DNA of 64,000 nucleotides, from positions 7,447,501 through 7,511,500 of the forward strand of contig NC_134747.1 in the NCBI RefSeq assembly GCF_050436995.1. Direction: 5' to 3'. Source of the stretch: Anticarsia gemmatalis. Its lineage: Eukaryota; Arthropoda; Insecta; Lepidoptera; Erebidae. Positions 1 through 12,700 of the stretch are shown here, piece after piece (position 1 is the stretch's first letter; every line of letters starts with the position of its first letter). The notes below the pieces were generated by a model that was not told where the DNA came from, ran no database searches, and was given only the letters and a program-made list of their open reading frames with translations. The position numbers and the translations under genes are program-made.

Positions 1-588
1 AACGTGTGAACACAAAAATGTTAATGAGCTTGCAGCTACATGTAATGTGAATTTATTTTAATTGTTTCGCTAACGATCGATTCAAATCCATTGCAAATCT
101 AAACGTTGGACTGTCACATGCAACTGAAAGGCTATTATGTCCTGACATAGCTCTAAACAACCGACTAATGCTTTGTTGTTCACACATTAGCCACAGCGTG
201 CCGCTGTGAAGTCCCTATGAAAACGTAACAGGCTGTTATATTTATCGTGTTCATAAAATCTATTAATATGATAGCATTCACTGAAATTCTTTACTTTATA
301 AAATGCCTTACAATATTATATTTATCGAAATAATCAAAAGTAATCTTTACTAAAGAATAAAGTAACGCTAAACTCTACATACTCATTATGAGCCACGTTT
401 GACACGCGATTTGCCGATCAGAAATATATTTTGTTGCTATAATCGTAACAGCTTTCTTATATTTATTTTTAGTCTAGGGTAAATTGGTACCCTGATTACT
501 AGTTTGAATCTTGTTTAACCATTGAAGAAACTATTTTCTCGCATGAACAGGAAAATGTATCACGAGTAATATGTTTTATTTGTTTTAG
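1..588 (+). other. Intron tail upstream of the first visible TrissinR exon
   Basis: I searched for an exon ending in a Gly codon first base with hydrophobic TM1 residues before a donor and saw none. The stretch is AT-rich intron and ends in a good 3' splice site. No repeat was recognised. Confidence 0.6.
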
Positions 589-733
589 GCAACTTGCTTG
601 TTATCCTCGTGGTCACTTTATCAAGACGGCTACGATCCATAACCAACTTCTTTTTGGCGAACCTCGCCGTGGCAGATTTATGCGTCGGCGTGTTTTGTGT
701 CTTCCAGAATTTGACCATCTATCTAATACCGAG
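589..733 (+). CDS. TrissinR: TrissinR exon: TM1 (from Gly-Asn) to TM2
   Basis: First of five exons of a rhodopsin-class GPCR. A polypyrimidine-rich acceptor (tgttttag) precedes the exon and a strong donor (AG|gtgagt) follows. The exon starts with two bases of a split Gly codon and ends with two bases of a split Ser codon. It encodes local residues 1-49: the TM1 core (GNLLVILVV), the basic first intracellular loop (SRRLRSITN), and TM2 with the LAxAD motif (Asp30, the conserved 2.50 position). The TM2 end (FCVFQNLTIYLIP) is very like the Drosophila trissin receptor as I remember it. The N-terminus and start codon are not in bases 1-588, so the gene is 5'-incomplete here. Trissin is a small peptide with three disulfides, and its receptor acts at the neuronal plasma membrane. 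An orexin- or tachykinin-like receptor is the main alternative, but the whole-protein pattern favours TrissinR. Confidence 0.9.
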
Positions 734-2258
734 GTGAGTGAATCGAAACATCGGGTAAACAAGCGCGTTTACTTTGTGTAAGTATGTGTGTAGATGATGA
801 TGTTGAATGAGTTACGACGTCCGATAATATAGCGAAATATTTCCGTTGAAGGGCGTTGCACCTATTTGCGGATATCAGGAGAATATAATCTCTGTTTTTC
901 AGGTATATCTATAGACTTTGAACGATGCATATAGCAAGGTGTATGTCACCAATAAATAAGCATAGTATCTAGATCTAGCTAGACTAGGACACAGCGCATT
1001 ATGGAAATTTCCGGTCAGTGTGTGTGTATGTGTATACAGTCGCTAATTATGTCTACAATCTATAACTTTACATGCCCCAAATCGTAAGCAAACAAGGGCT
1101 AATGTCGAATACACGTTCGTTTAATTAATCCCAAATGAACGTTTTGTTTACGTTCCGTTTGTATAACACGGTGGACTTTATAAAATTTCTGTTGATTCAA
1201 ACTTTGTAACTCGTTTTGTGAGCGTTCACAAAAAGTTTTCTCCTTTTCACTTTAAGCTTCTTTAGTATCTGTTTCTTCAACCCACTGCATTGAGTTTCAT
1301 TTATATACAGCAAAAGTAACTCGAGCAAAAAAAACATTAAAATACTTTCAAATAATGTTATTACGAAGATTTCTGTTTTTAATTACATATTCAACAAATG
1401 ATTAAGATAAATGAGATACAAATGACGTAGTACCAAGAATTATGTTTCTTAATCGTTTAATTAGTTTTCGTGTTATTTCTTAAACAACACTCTGCAGAGT
1501 TTTCTTGAGTAAAATTTAGGAGTAAATTCATATAAAGTAAAGTACACCGCTAGTTTTAAAACTAAAATGGCCGCTTGTTGTTGTTTTCAAACCTTTTAAT
1601 ACGATAAAATGTTTTGTATATATTGTATAGTAACAAGTTGTTATGATCGCTTGGCAAAATCTGATTATAACAGTTGAGAAATTGGGACAATCAGTCTTGT
1701 TCATAAGTTATTAACGGCTATATATTCTCGAACACAACGTGACGGGTAATCGTAATGAGGTGACCGGCGCACTATGATTGATATCGGCGGACTTGCAACT
1801 GTAAGGAAGAAATGTTATATTAACTACTATGTATTGGTTGGTTGGTCCTAGTCAACGTGTATCCCTGTGTACACCTGCCGCCTTTGATGAAATTAATGTT
1901 GGGTGTTCATCCATAATCACAAGATCCTAAGTAATCTTTAAGATCACTAAATATTCATACGTAGATAGATCGAAATGTTTCCGCTAGTGTAATAAACTTA
2001 GTGTTAATTTGTTTGTTCATAGAAGTTAATCCACGTGTAAGCTTATTGAGATGAAGACTAGATCATGAGATGAGTAACCTCTGAGTTCAGTCATTGAACC
2101 ACATGTTCTATTAGAAATGCGAAGTTTTACTACTAAATGGTTAATTATCTTGTTGCCAGCCGACATAGAACATTCTCTACATCGTAGCTGTTAATCGAAA
2201 AACCACGCCACGAATTCTAGTTAAACATCTTTTTGTTAACATGTTTTCCTCTTTTCAG
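734..2258 (+). other. TrissinR intron 1 of window (GT-AG, 1525 bp)
   Basis: Begins gtgagt, ends ttttcag. Nothing else recognisable: no repeats, hairpins or coding-like frames. Confidence 0.85.
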
Positions 2259-2418
2259 CTGGGTGTTTGGTGACTTCTTGTGTAAAATGTACCAATTCGT
2301 ACATTCACTGAGCTACACGGCGTCTATATTCATTCTAGTGGTGATATGCACAGAGAGATACTTCGCTATTATACACCCCATCACTTGCAAACAGATCCTC
2401 ACTTCAACGAGACTTAGG
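2259..2418 (+). CDS. TrissinR: TrissinR exon: ECL1, TM3, ERY motif, ICL2
   Basis: The acceptor cttttcag precedes the first base, which completes the split Ser codon. The donor AGG|gtaaga leaves phase 0. Local residues 49-102 are encoded. ECL1 has the W-x-F-G motif. Cys57 is the conserved 3.25 disulfide cysteine, and Arg82 lies exactly 25 residues later in Glu-Arg-Tyr, the D/ERY motif for G-protein coupling. ICL2 contains HPITCKQIL. The stretch from YQFVHSLSYTAS to the end of ICL2 is the part most alike to fly TrissinR. An open frame continues past the donor to 2511, but that extension is intron and loses receptor similarity at once. Confidence 0.93.
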
Positions 2419-3424
2419 GTAAGATTCAGTGTGCGCTACCGACGACGGATCGCGGACGCGACGCTAGGGAACCATTTTATTTTCACGGTTTTTCTCAGTT
2501 CCGCCATTTGAGCCGTATTTTCCGAAAGTTCATATGACTTGGTGTTACATTATTCAAGTCTGTGTTCACCTCGTGTCGCTGTTCGCCGTTTGTACGCCAT
2601 TCAATTATAATTTTATTATAACTGTGACTGAATTTTTTTTACAGCAACGTTATTGAATTTTTTTAATAAGAATTCAAAGTTAATAAAGTTGAAACGGGTA
2701 TTACGAATTTATATACATTTTAGTTTTATTAGGCACTTAACCAACAAGGCACCATATATCATAATAAAGTACACATAGATAACATAACAAATTTAAACAA
2801 CGCATACAATGACATACGTAGCCATAATTTAGTTCAACAAAAACTGTGTCGAATTAAATTGTCTACTTGAATGCGATATATTGATCTCACTTCGTAGTTC
2901 TTACGTACCTAATCTCTGGGGAATAGTTAGATCAGTAATAAAGTTCAGCAAGGGAGGAAACTGATCTACTGCTAAAGCAATTTCTCTCTGTGACACACAG
3001 CTCGAGCAATGTCGTTACTTGGTACACAGAGCTTCTACCTAGCTTATTACTTGTACTCCAATGTCGTCGTCCAAAAATAAAAAGAATTCAATGTCGCACA
3101 CCTTTTTACAAAATCTCTGTAACGGAATTACAATTTTCGATTTCACACCATTCCTCGCCACGACGAAATGAATATTTCAAAAACTTTGTAAAACTCGGTA
3201 TTGTCAGTCAGGGTGATGTAGTTGCAAAAGTTCATTAAGAAAGTCAAGCTGAACCCGTGTTCTGTGTTAATAAGAGGCCGGTATGGGTTAATTCCCGCAG
3301 GCATTTGCTTAACAGACGATTACGCAGCCTATGAATATTTCTGGTTGTGATTTATGAAGCTACATTAGTAGGGAGGTCAGAGTTTTTGTCGTAGAAAACC
3401 CACTCACAATAATGTTCGTTACAG
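2419..3424 (+). other. TrissinR intron 2 of window (GT-AG, 1006 bp)
   Basis: Begins gtaaga, ends gttacag. A short open frame at 2990-3238 has no recognisable features. No repeat seen. Confidence 0.85.
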
Positions 3425-3622
3425 TTGGTGATCCTCGGCGTGTGGATCACGAGTGCAGCGTACAGTGCACCTAAATTTATTTGGGTGGAGACAATAACGA
3501 ACGACCTCGGAGATGGCCACATGGAAACGATTTGCATCCCGCATCGTAGGAAATATAACTCGGAGCTGTTCGACATGGTGAACTTTGGCCTTCTCTACGT
3601 GACCCCTTTATGCGTCATGACG
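3425..3622 (+). CDS. TrissinR: TrissinR exon: TM4, ECL2, most of TM5
   Basis: Phase-0 exon of 66 codons (local residues 103-168), with acceptor gttacag and donor ACG|gtgagt. TM4 has the invariant tryptophan (Trp109, 4.50) in GVWITSAAYSAPKF. ECL2 carries Cys139, the expected disulfide partner of Cys57, within an acidic/His loop (NDLGDGHMETICIP). TM5 has the conserved proline Pro163 (5.50). The open frame runs on to 3724, but those extra residues (VSVKIMCMC...) do not continue TM5. The natural continuation is supplied by the exon at 30886, which restores the LYxxIA motif. The following intron is about 27.3 kb. Confidence 0.93.
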
Positions 3623-5353
3623 GTGAGTGTCAAAATTATGTGCATGTGTTTGAACGTCGGGACGTGTGTAAAAAGTGCTTATCTAAATGTGCCACTCGTC
3701 TACGGTTTTTTCCTACTTACGTAACACAAAGTCGAAAGTAGCTGTAATTATTTTAGTGTAAGCGTGAAAATGTATTTTAACTTTAATTTCCCTTGAATTT
3801 TATTTAATATAAAGTGTCACAATATTACGCCAACAGTTATGAAATATTATAACCAGAGATACAGGTGGGTAGGGTATATAATGAAGTTATTAATAATTTG
3901 AAAGTACTCACGATGATAATGAAAAGTCTAATTTAGAGAAGCGTTATTAGATTTTTATGATTGACATTTTTATTCATTTTAATGAGAGATGGTAATAAGG
4001 GCCAGGCTTTTTCTAATTAGCAGAGGATTTGTTATGTAAAAAGTACCTAAATTCAATGCGGGCTTTATTTCTGGGTAACAATATAGTAGCGTAATAAAGC
4101 ATCTTTGTTAGTCGTCGTGTCCAAAGCGCTTTAAAGCGGCGCATACAGCGTTATGTCATTCTTTTTGCTTTGCAAACTCCACTGAGTTGGGCTACAATCG
4201 ACGGACGCAATTTGTGCTTGATGTTGATGACAAACGATTACTACGCGCATTCTCTACAAGCGTGCTAACTAATGCGCTTTCATGAATAAGGATTGAAACT
4301 ACAAAAAGTTATTGTCAGTAGAAAATAAGACCTCATATGCTCTTACTATTATTTTCGCGTATGTTTTTTTTTTATAACTTAACCAAAACCTAAAGTAGAA
4401 TATATACTAAACTTGTAGTTGTCCCAACAACAGTCAAATAAATTCATATGTAAAGTACATGATAATACGACGAAATAATTTTAGTAGAAGTACATTTATG
4501 AGTTTAAAAATTCGCAGTGTACCGTGAGATATTTTATGAAATTTTCTATTCTAGAAGCATCTGTTGAATAGCATGCTGAACAATTTAAGTGCGAGTAGCT
4601 AGGTAATTTTATGAGTTTTCTATTCAAGCTGTAGACATGATAAACTGCAGTATCGTGCACAAAGCAATGTGTATTCTGTTAGCGTAAAAGTTTGTTTTCA
4701 TTTGCTCTAAATGTTATCGTTAAATATTTTGATACGTACAGGATATCCGCGCATCTGAATTTTATAGACCGTGTGGGCTACGACTAGATTAATATGAATG
4801 TAAAATGGTGAATAAAGCTTATATATTCTTAACCGTTACGGATTTATGAGGTTTCATCATGCTTTAGATAATGGTAAAGAGTACGTTTTCCTACTAAAAG
4901 TGGCTAACTTCATATACTGTGTTAAAATTAGGTTATTTGTGTAACTGGTCTATGTAAAGCAAAAGTAAAATCATATCGTTTATTAATTTGAGGTCAGACA
5001 CACTTAATATTGTCATAGTTACTAAATTAGTTTATCACTAGTTCAAAATTGTTAGAGTCTATTATTAGAACCTATACAAGTACTACTTGAACATTTTGCG
5101 ATGAACCAAAGGTTACTTGAAGCTCAGAATGTCTGAGAATCAAAACTTTACAATTTAGACTAGCATGAGTCGCAAACTAAAGTTTAATTTAGTACTTACA
5201 TTGTACAATGGTTAAACACTAGGCTCTAGACGTCGTCGTTCACTAAATAACGTTCTAGTACTTTCGTAGCTGTTGCCTAGGGTTCAGGATCTTATAGTTC
5301 CATAGTAAACCAATTTACGACAAATCCTAGTCTTAGATCTTATCTTTAAACTA

Positions 5354-5590
5354 GCTGACCCGCGCAACTTCGCTTGCGTCACATAAGAGAGAATGGGTCA
5401 AATTTTCCCCATTTTTGTAACATTTTTCGTTGCTACTCCGCTCCTATTGGTCGTAGCGTGATGATATATAGCCTATAGCCTTCCTCGATAAATGGACTAT
5501 CTAACACTGAAAGAATTTTTCAAATCGGACCAGTAGTTCCTGAGATTAGCGCGTTCAAACAAACAAACAAACAAACAAATAAATATTAAA
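5354..5590 (+). mobile_element. Non-LTR retrotransposon 3' tail (5'-truncated)
   Basis: Begins ctagctgacccgcgcaac and runs through cgcttgcgtcacataagag and cctgagattagcgcgttc to a (CAAA)n tail. The same sequence recurs at 42367 and 53955, which shows it is a dispersed repeat. Common 5' start points and a simple-repeat end fit the 3' end of a LINE or a SINE sharing that end. I know this tail from many lepidopteran loci but cannot name its clade with confidence. Confidence 0.75.
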
Positions 5591-6727
5591 AGTATAGATA
5601 GTAATGATAATGGTTTATTTTTAAGATCTACTTATAATTGTTTAAACAAGTACACCTACAGCTCAACTTGAAGCGCACTTGTAACATGTACTTACATAGT
5701 TGCAGCAGAGTGAATCATTGTAGCTTATGTTTGTACCTTATGTAAAGACGTAATCTAGTCATGTCACCAGTATTTACAGGTAGTGTTTCATGCTCCAGAG
5801 AACACAATAAGCTGTTAGGTTAGGTTGTAAAACAAAGCCATTACATGAAACGTCTACGTTAGCCCGGGATTAAATGTATGTGCTATCTCGTAATAAATTG
5901 TGTCATGTCCCTCTCAAATTGCCTCAGTCAATGTCAATGACGAAAGTTGAATCTTAAACATTTAAAACGCATTTAAAAACATAACTTTGATAAATTTAAT
6001 TGAAAATGTGTTTCTTATTTGTTGAAATCTAAATTAGCCCTCTAAAATAAACGCGCAACTGGTTATTATAAGAGTATTTGCAATTAATGCGTGATAAAAA
6101 AATATCATTATGAATATTATTACAAAGTCAGGTTAATATTAAACGATGCAAATGTAACAGTAGGTGCTCGTACAAACCACACGCAACGTAAAAGTTGAAT
6201 TGGTTACGCAAAGTTCAGCTTTCGGTTGTGAGAAATAGTTGAATTTATACGAGTTAAATTGTATTTTACTAACCCATATAAACTTTAGTTTCGTAGTCGT
6301 TAGTGTGTGTCAAAATGGTGTCAAAATTATTTCTAGGTATTATTCCCAGAAAAGTATCATTTAAATTATGGAGACTGACATAGTATAAGAAATCACCCCC
6401 AATCACACGAGAATATGTTTCGAACATATTCACGTCAATTACGATCCACTAGGTTCACACGGTAGCTCCCAGTTGGTACGGAATTTAACCCCTGATATCG
6501 TCAGAAAAGTTCCTTCACTAGAAGAAATTACTCGGAAACTTGAAGTACGTGCATTTAGATATAAAAGCTCTTTAAACCAGAAAGCGTAAAATTATATTTT
6601 CAGTCCTTCCGCACGGATCGATTTAGTTTTGCACGGAGTCCTTATCTTCCGGAAAAGTTTTGTTAAATGAAATGTGCCATACAAAGTGAACGAATTTAGC
6701 AAGTAAAAGATCACGATTATACACGAC

Positions 6728-6910
6728 TAGCTTTTACCCGCGACTTCGTCCGCCACTTGAATTTTCTCATGGGAATGCCTCATTTTTTATTGCGTAAAAA
6801 GTAGCCTATGATTCCATACCAAATTTCATGCAAATTGGTTCAGTAGTTTAAGCGTGATTGAGTAACAGACAGACAGACAGAGTTACTTTCACATTTATAA
6901 TATAAGTATG
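6728..6910 (+). mobile_element. Second type of non-LTR/SINE 3' tail, (CAGA)n-containing
   Basis: Starts gactagcttttacccgcgac, contains 'caaattggttcagtagtttaag' in divergent form, then an (acag)n run and ataatataagtatg. It is organised like the 5354 tail but has a different body. It is a typical lepidopteran dispersed repeat. No target duplication was found. Confidence 0.6.
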
Positions 6911-8374
6911 TAAGTAGGGATTAAAAACACATGGATGAGTCTGATACGAATATAAATTAAAATCGTTTTCAAGATAAATTCACACCCTTTATAAAGTTAA
7001 ACCCGTTTAGTAAATCCTGGAGCTAACATAAAATTAAATCCTTAAGCTAATATAAAGTTCCTCAACATCCATCCTCTACATAAACAATATACTCACATTG
7101 GGGATACAATTACTCCAAAAAATATACGTGAGCAGCTTTGTGTGCAAAAACGTCCAACTTTTTATGAATATTAATGATACCCTCACATGACTCGTTCACA
7201 CTTTTCTGAAAGAAGTGGAAAGTAACTCCCGAAGATTTCTTTATATTAAAGACTCGTTTTATTTTAACTCTAACTTATACAAAAAAATATAGTCAACATA
7301 ATTAATTAAAAAGCAATTTTGAAAACCTTATGCAATTGTATATAAAAAAAATAAGACTAGTAGTAAATTCCATTTTATTAAAAATTAAAGCTAGCCAGAC
7401 AAATAATTACAGAAAAAGACCGAATAATATTAATTATTCTTAGATAGTTTCTTATTTAATGAGTTTTTATGAACGAACTGAATCGTAGGCAATTATTTAA
7501 TTTTCTTCTTTTATAAGAAAATTCTTACATTGCTAAATAATTGTAAATATTTTATAAATTTCCTTATACCTATATATATATTTACGGTGTATAAAAATGT
7601 TATTATTCTGAATTTGTATGCTGGGTGCTTTATATTTACGGAGATTATTCATTTCTTGTTCGTAGTAATGACGAGAGCAAGCCATTGTTTATAAATCAGT
7701 TTTGGCTTCCAACGTTTTATAGCTATAAAATATTCTTGTTTCCAAGATAATATCGTATATTTCGGGTTTATTTTTCGCGGCTATAAGTAATATAAAAAGG
7801 TATGTGGAAAACATCAAAGTACAAGTATTTTCTTATTAGAATAATATTTACGAGATTATAAATGTCTAAGCGTTCTATGAAGAGAGCAATATCTTATCAA
7901 TTGAATCTACGTATTTAGGCAGAAAATATTTGATATAAGTAAATTATACGTTAGGTCTTATTTCGTTTGACCAAGTTTAAGGGTAATTTCTATTCGTAAT
8001 AGGCAGAATGGAAACATTCCAAAAGACCAAAATCCAACTTCATAAATAAAAGAAACGTGCCGAAAACACAAAAAAAACTATCTAATTCTATGAAGCCATC
8101 AAATATTCTTAGGCAGAAACTGTGCGCATGGACCACTTCCCGCCTACTCTCTTTTAGAGCCACTATTTACACAATCGACGAAATGGATTCAGTTTCCGAG
8201 TGAGGTCCATTTACATCTATCCATAATTTGCACTATTGATACAGATCGCAAACGATTTCACCAAATAGTATGTGGAGAAAACACATTTAGGTAAAGTAAA
8301 GTAGTTACCTCTCTTATTGATAGGCCAAAGTTACAAAGTGCTTTATCTACCATCAGTTTCTGCTCACAAGTTTG

Positions 8375-8405
8375 AAGAAAATTGCGAAAATTTCGCAATT
8401 TTCTT
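8375..8405. repeat. Perfect 15-bp palindrome
   Basis: Arms of 15 bp (AAGAAAATTGCGAAA and its exact complement) around a single base. No related copy was noticed in the window. Confidence 0.8.
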
Positions 8406-9500
8406 AATATTTGTAGGAACGGAAAATAATATACTTTTACATAGAATACGAACTTAAAATGGTGAAATTTTGTTTTATAGCTTTACTGATATCGGACATC
8501 GATTCATAAAATTAATATGTAGTACTGAAGCCGTTATAATTTGAGGAGTTGATATAACATTGATTTTTCGTCGCATGTATTTACCTATTTACACAACACA
8601 CAAAGCAGCGTTCCTTATAAAAATATGTATTGAAAAAGTTTAGTTTAATTAATTGTTATAAAAATGTAACATTTAAATACAGCACTTGTTGTTCTTCACT
8701 GTGGAATTGGAACAATTATGAAGCCATTATATAAATTGATAAAATTCCGTCACCGATCTTTTATAATTTCACTCTGACGTATTGTAGCAGAATAGTTTCT
8801 AGGTGCTTAGTAGATAGTCAATATTTATGAAAATGTTCCTCATCCGAAGTGTCACACGTCTCTCCCGTCTGGTAGTATATTAAACACAGATTTTATTCAA
8901 ACCTTTGATTTTAAAACATGTGGTGAACACATTACGCTGACTACGGCATTATTGAAAATATACTTTTTCATATGTAGTTATTTGGCGTTCAAATCTAAGA
9001 CATTTGGTATGTAAACTAATTTAAATAAAGGAAATATTAAAAGGGAAATGAAAATTGTATGAAATCATACAGTCGAGTTTTAGTGTCGTAGTCAGTCACT
9101 AAGCTAACCTAAGCATTATTGTTATAATAAGTTGTGCTCAACAAGACGAATAAAAAGGACCCCACCCCACATGCTTTAATTACTACATAGTACACAAAGC
9201 TTGTCAAAAATCGAATCTTGAACTTTTCACTAGGGTACGTTTATAAACATCATTGCCTCTGTATAATTGACTATCATAAGTGTCAGCATTTGACCTAAAT
9301 GAGTAAATGATTTGATTTTGATATGATTTTAACTTACGGGCACGGTAACTCTTTAAAAATTAAGTCAACGTTTAACGTTGTTAAATTGAGTTACCCTGTG
9401 TTATTCGATTTAGCAGCGTATGCACTAAAATGTTTGTAATTGCAATACATTTTATGAATCACTATTATATTATTATTTCTAGTCTAATCTTTCTACTATC

Positions 9501-9762
9501 GAGGCGCCCTTAGCCAGTTGTGCTCACCGGTCGGTAAACAATCTGTGGGTTAAGTAACTCTTGGCGCGGTCATTCCGTTGCTGGGTGACTGCATAGTGGT
9601 ATTTGAACTGGGCATTTCCGTGCTTCGGAGAGTACGTAAAAAGTCGGTCCCGATTGTTGTCAATTAAGATAACAATCGTTAAGCCACGTCAAATGCCTTC
9701 GGGCGGCTTGAACAACTTTGGCACTAGGTTGACCACTAACCATACGATAAGAAGAAGAAGAC
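9501..9762 (+). mobile_element. 5S rRNA-headed SINE, family A, copy 1
   Basis: The head resembles the internal promoter half of 5S rRNA: 'gggttaagtaactcttggcgcggtc' spacing, then tgggtgactgc in place of the canonical tgggtgaccgc. The body (ttcgggcggcttgaacaac, gttgaccactaaccatacg) and a (GAA)n tail are shared with the copies at 18133 and 57349. This copy is the most diverged in the promoter and has no clear target duplication. Confidence 0.8.
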
Positions 9763-12700
9763 TGTCGATTAGACACAGAGTAGACAGATAAGCATATTAT
9801 TCATGTATGTACTCCAAGTGGTTGTTGTTTTTACGGTTGAACAGTCTCGCTTTACCTCCGACATAATATTCAACTCATATCTACTCTATACAGGAAAATT
9901 CTTCACAAAGAAAATTGCGGCAAAACACAGATATTGGAATTTGATCTGTATAATGAGTATTATATTACAAAATGTTTTGTAAGAAGCTCTTGGTACTATA
10001 ACAAGCAGGATAAGTACATCTACATATTGAATATCTATAAAATATTAACTTTTATTTTAATGAATAGCCTTTGATGTTACCTGTCACGTTATTACGCTTC
10101 ATTCCAATGTAATATTTTTTATTACAATTTTAGAACAAGTCGAATATAATATATGATAATAAAATATTAAATAAATATGACGGATTGAGCTTACGAGAAA
10201 GTAAACTTTTTACTACTAACGTAGCAATTTGTAATCTCTTAAGTGCTTTAGGAAAAAGTGGATTTCCACACTAACCTTATTGAATCGTCAAAAAAGTGTC
10301 TGTAATTGCTTCTTTACTTTTTGATTGATACTCGCCTGTCCATCTCAAACAGATTCTCGTAGTAATTGATGACCCTTGGCTTCCTAAAACGCTTCGAACA
10401 AGTTCACCGTATAAATATGACAGCCTTGACTTTAGCTTAGCAGTTTATTTCCGTCGTACGTCGAACAGTTTGTGAGCCCGCGGGGTAAATTTAAATGCTG
10501 AGATAGCGGGGAAAGTTGAAGCTTCAATTTTGGTCTCGAGACTGCATGATAATAGCTCTACATGTGATATGATGTGCGCTTTACAAATATGGAATGAATT
10601 TTACAGGGAAAGGTAGGTTACAAAGCGTTTATTCATTGATATGAGATAGTGTTTAGCAACGAACGCTGCTATGTGATCAAAATTTATAACATTTTAAATT
10701 TAATGAGTTTAATATTAGATTATGGTACATATTAGTGCATAAACCTGCGTATAGTTTGCATTTGTTGAGAGACTATGTTGTAAAAGAGTTAAACCCTCGT
10801 TCAATATAATTTAAAAAATCTCTGACGTCGATTCATCTCAAATCATGTTTTCGTCTGCCAAATATTGGTTTATCAACCACGATATCTTATTTATCGACTT
10901 ACCGCCCATGAACTCCGCTCAGTTCATGACAAAATTAATCGGTCAATCTAATAAAAAAGAAAAGATAGGAAAAATAACTAATTCAATAGTAAACATTAAT
11001 CATATTGGGATACAAAAATGTTCATATTTCTACGAGTCGTGACTTTTATCTTTGTTTATCAACTCTTGATATTATCATCGCTATCGTTTAATTTCTGCTA
11101 GTACCAATCGTCCGTCCGTACTTCTATCCGCAGCATAGCTCAGAAACTCCTATTGTGAGGGAAAATGATGTAATTTAACAAAACAATACATATAAGGTAC
11201 ACTCAAAACACAAGTACACACATACACTCAAAAGTGAGAAAAGAAATCTTAAAAAAAAAATTGTGTACCTTCCCTTCAAGTAAAATAAAGTTATTTCAGA
11301 TTAAAAGTGTCCGGCGCTAGAACCTTGACCTAACGCATCGCACAAAGTTATTTAACTATCGATCTACCAGATTGAAAAGACTGCCGTCAACGTAATCTCA
11401 TTGGTAAAACGTTGCATATCCATTACTCTTATATTAACCCAGTTACAGTATACGATTTGTTTTTGTCTAAGGAAACATGCTACGGAAATGGAAGTGGAAA
11501 TCGAAACACAATATATGGTTTTTCATCGTGCATGATATTTATAAATACAAATAGAGAAAACTCACTCTAAGAATAATTGTTTTACGTATATATCATTTAC
11601 TGGAATTCAACTTTTCTTTTCTAAATTCCTTTGCTAGTTGAAAATCGACGCGACTGTAAACTAAATGAGAGAAAATTTATAGACTACGTTTTGATAGTTT
11701 AGAAGACATAAAATAGCTTTTAAAAGCAGCCGTGGATCATGGCTCTATGTGACGTAACTTAGTAAAGAGTCTAGTAAGACTTTAACCTTATTTACGATGC
11801 TGGCACTCCCAGGTCGTAAGTACATTTGGCAAGTCAATACGATGAAAGATGACACCTATGATAGTCTAGCTTCAATGCCCGAGTCAAACGTATTTTATTC
11901 ATTTTTATTAAGCCTAGTACTTATATTGAAGAAAATCAAAACTTTTGGAAAATCTAAAAACAGTTGTAGACATTGTCTACTGTCCTTAATATTTAATAAA
12001 TATATTGGTAGAGATAGGCTGAATAAGAGTTTAACATTTTTATATTCATAAAAAAAACTTTTATTAAACGAAAATATAATTTACAGTTTATTGAGATCGC
12101 AAACTCATTTCAATTATGGAGATAAAAAGCTATTTCCTTTTATCGACACGTGTTAAACATCTAAACACATAATCTTTTTCTGCAAAACAATCGATTTAAT
12201 TTCCATTTCATAAATCCATACGAATAAATAAATATTGAAATAAGTTCTCACGCATTCGGTATCTGTATTATTTCTCATTCCATTTTATCAAATAAACAAA
12301 CTCACGCAACCGCTTGCAAAATTTGAACACTTTTTGTACAATCGCCGGATGTATAGTAACCGTTTCATAAACGTTTTTTTTTAACTTTCTTACTAAAGTA
12401 TACAAAAAAATGCGTAAAGAGGAATATTATGTGATACAGCAATATGCCCATTTTGCATAGTTTTGCTCCAGTTAATTCTGGTGGAAAAAGGTTTAATAAA
12501 GTGAAATTTTTGCTTGGCCCCGGAAGTGAGGAATGCAAACTTTGCCGCTATGCGAGGAACAAAGGGCAACTGGATAGACGAGGAAATCTAATTCTCTGAC
12601 AGTAGATCTACAATTTTTGATGCAAAAGATTAATCTATCTCACTGTGATAAGATAATGTTTCCCTTACTGCTACCGCTTAGATCTATTATATCTCTGCCG

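Noticed and set aside
3623..3724. Extension of the TM4-TM5 exon to 3724
   Set aside because: A strong gtgagt donor lies at 3623 and the extra residues break TM5, while the 30886 exon continues it properly.
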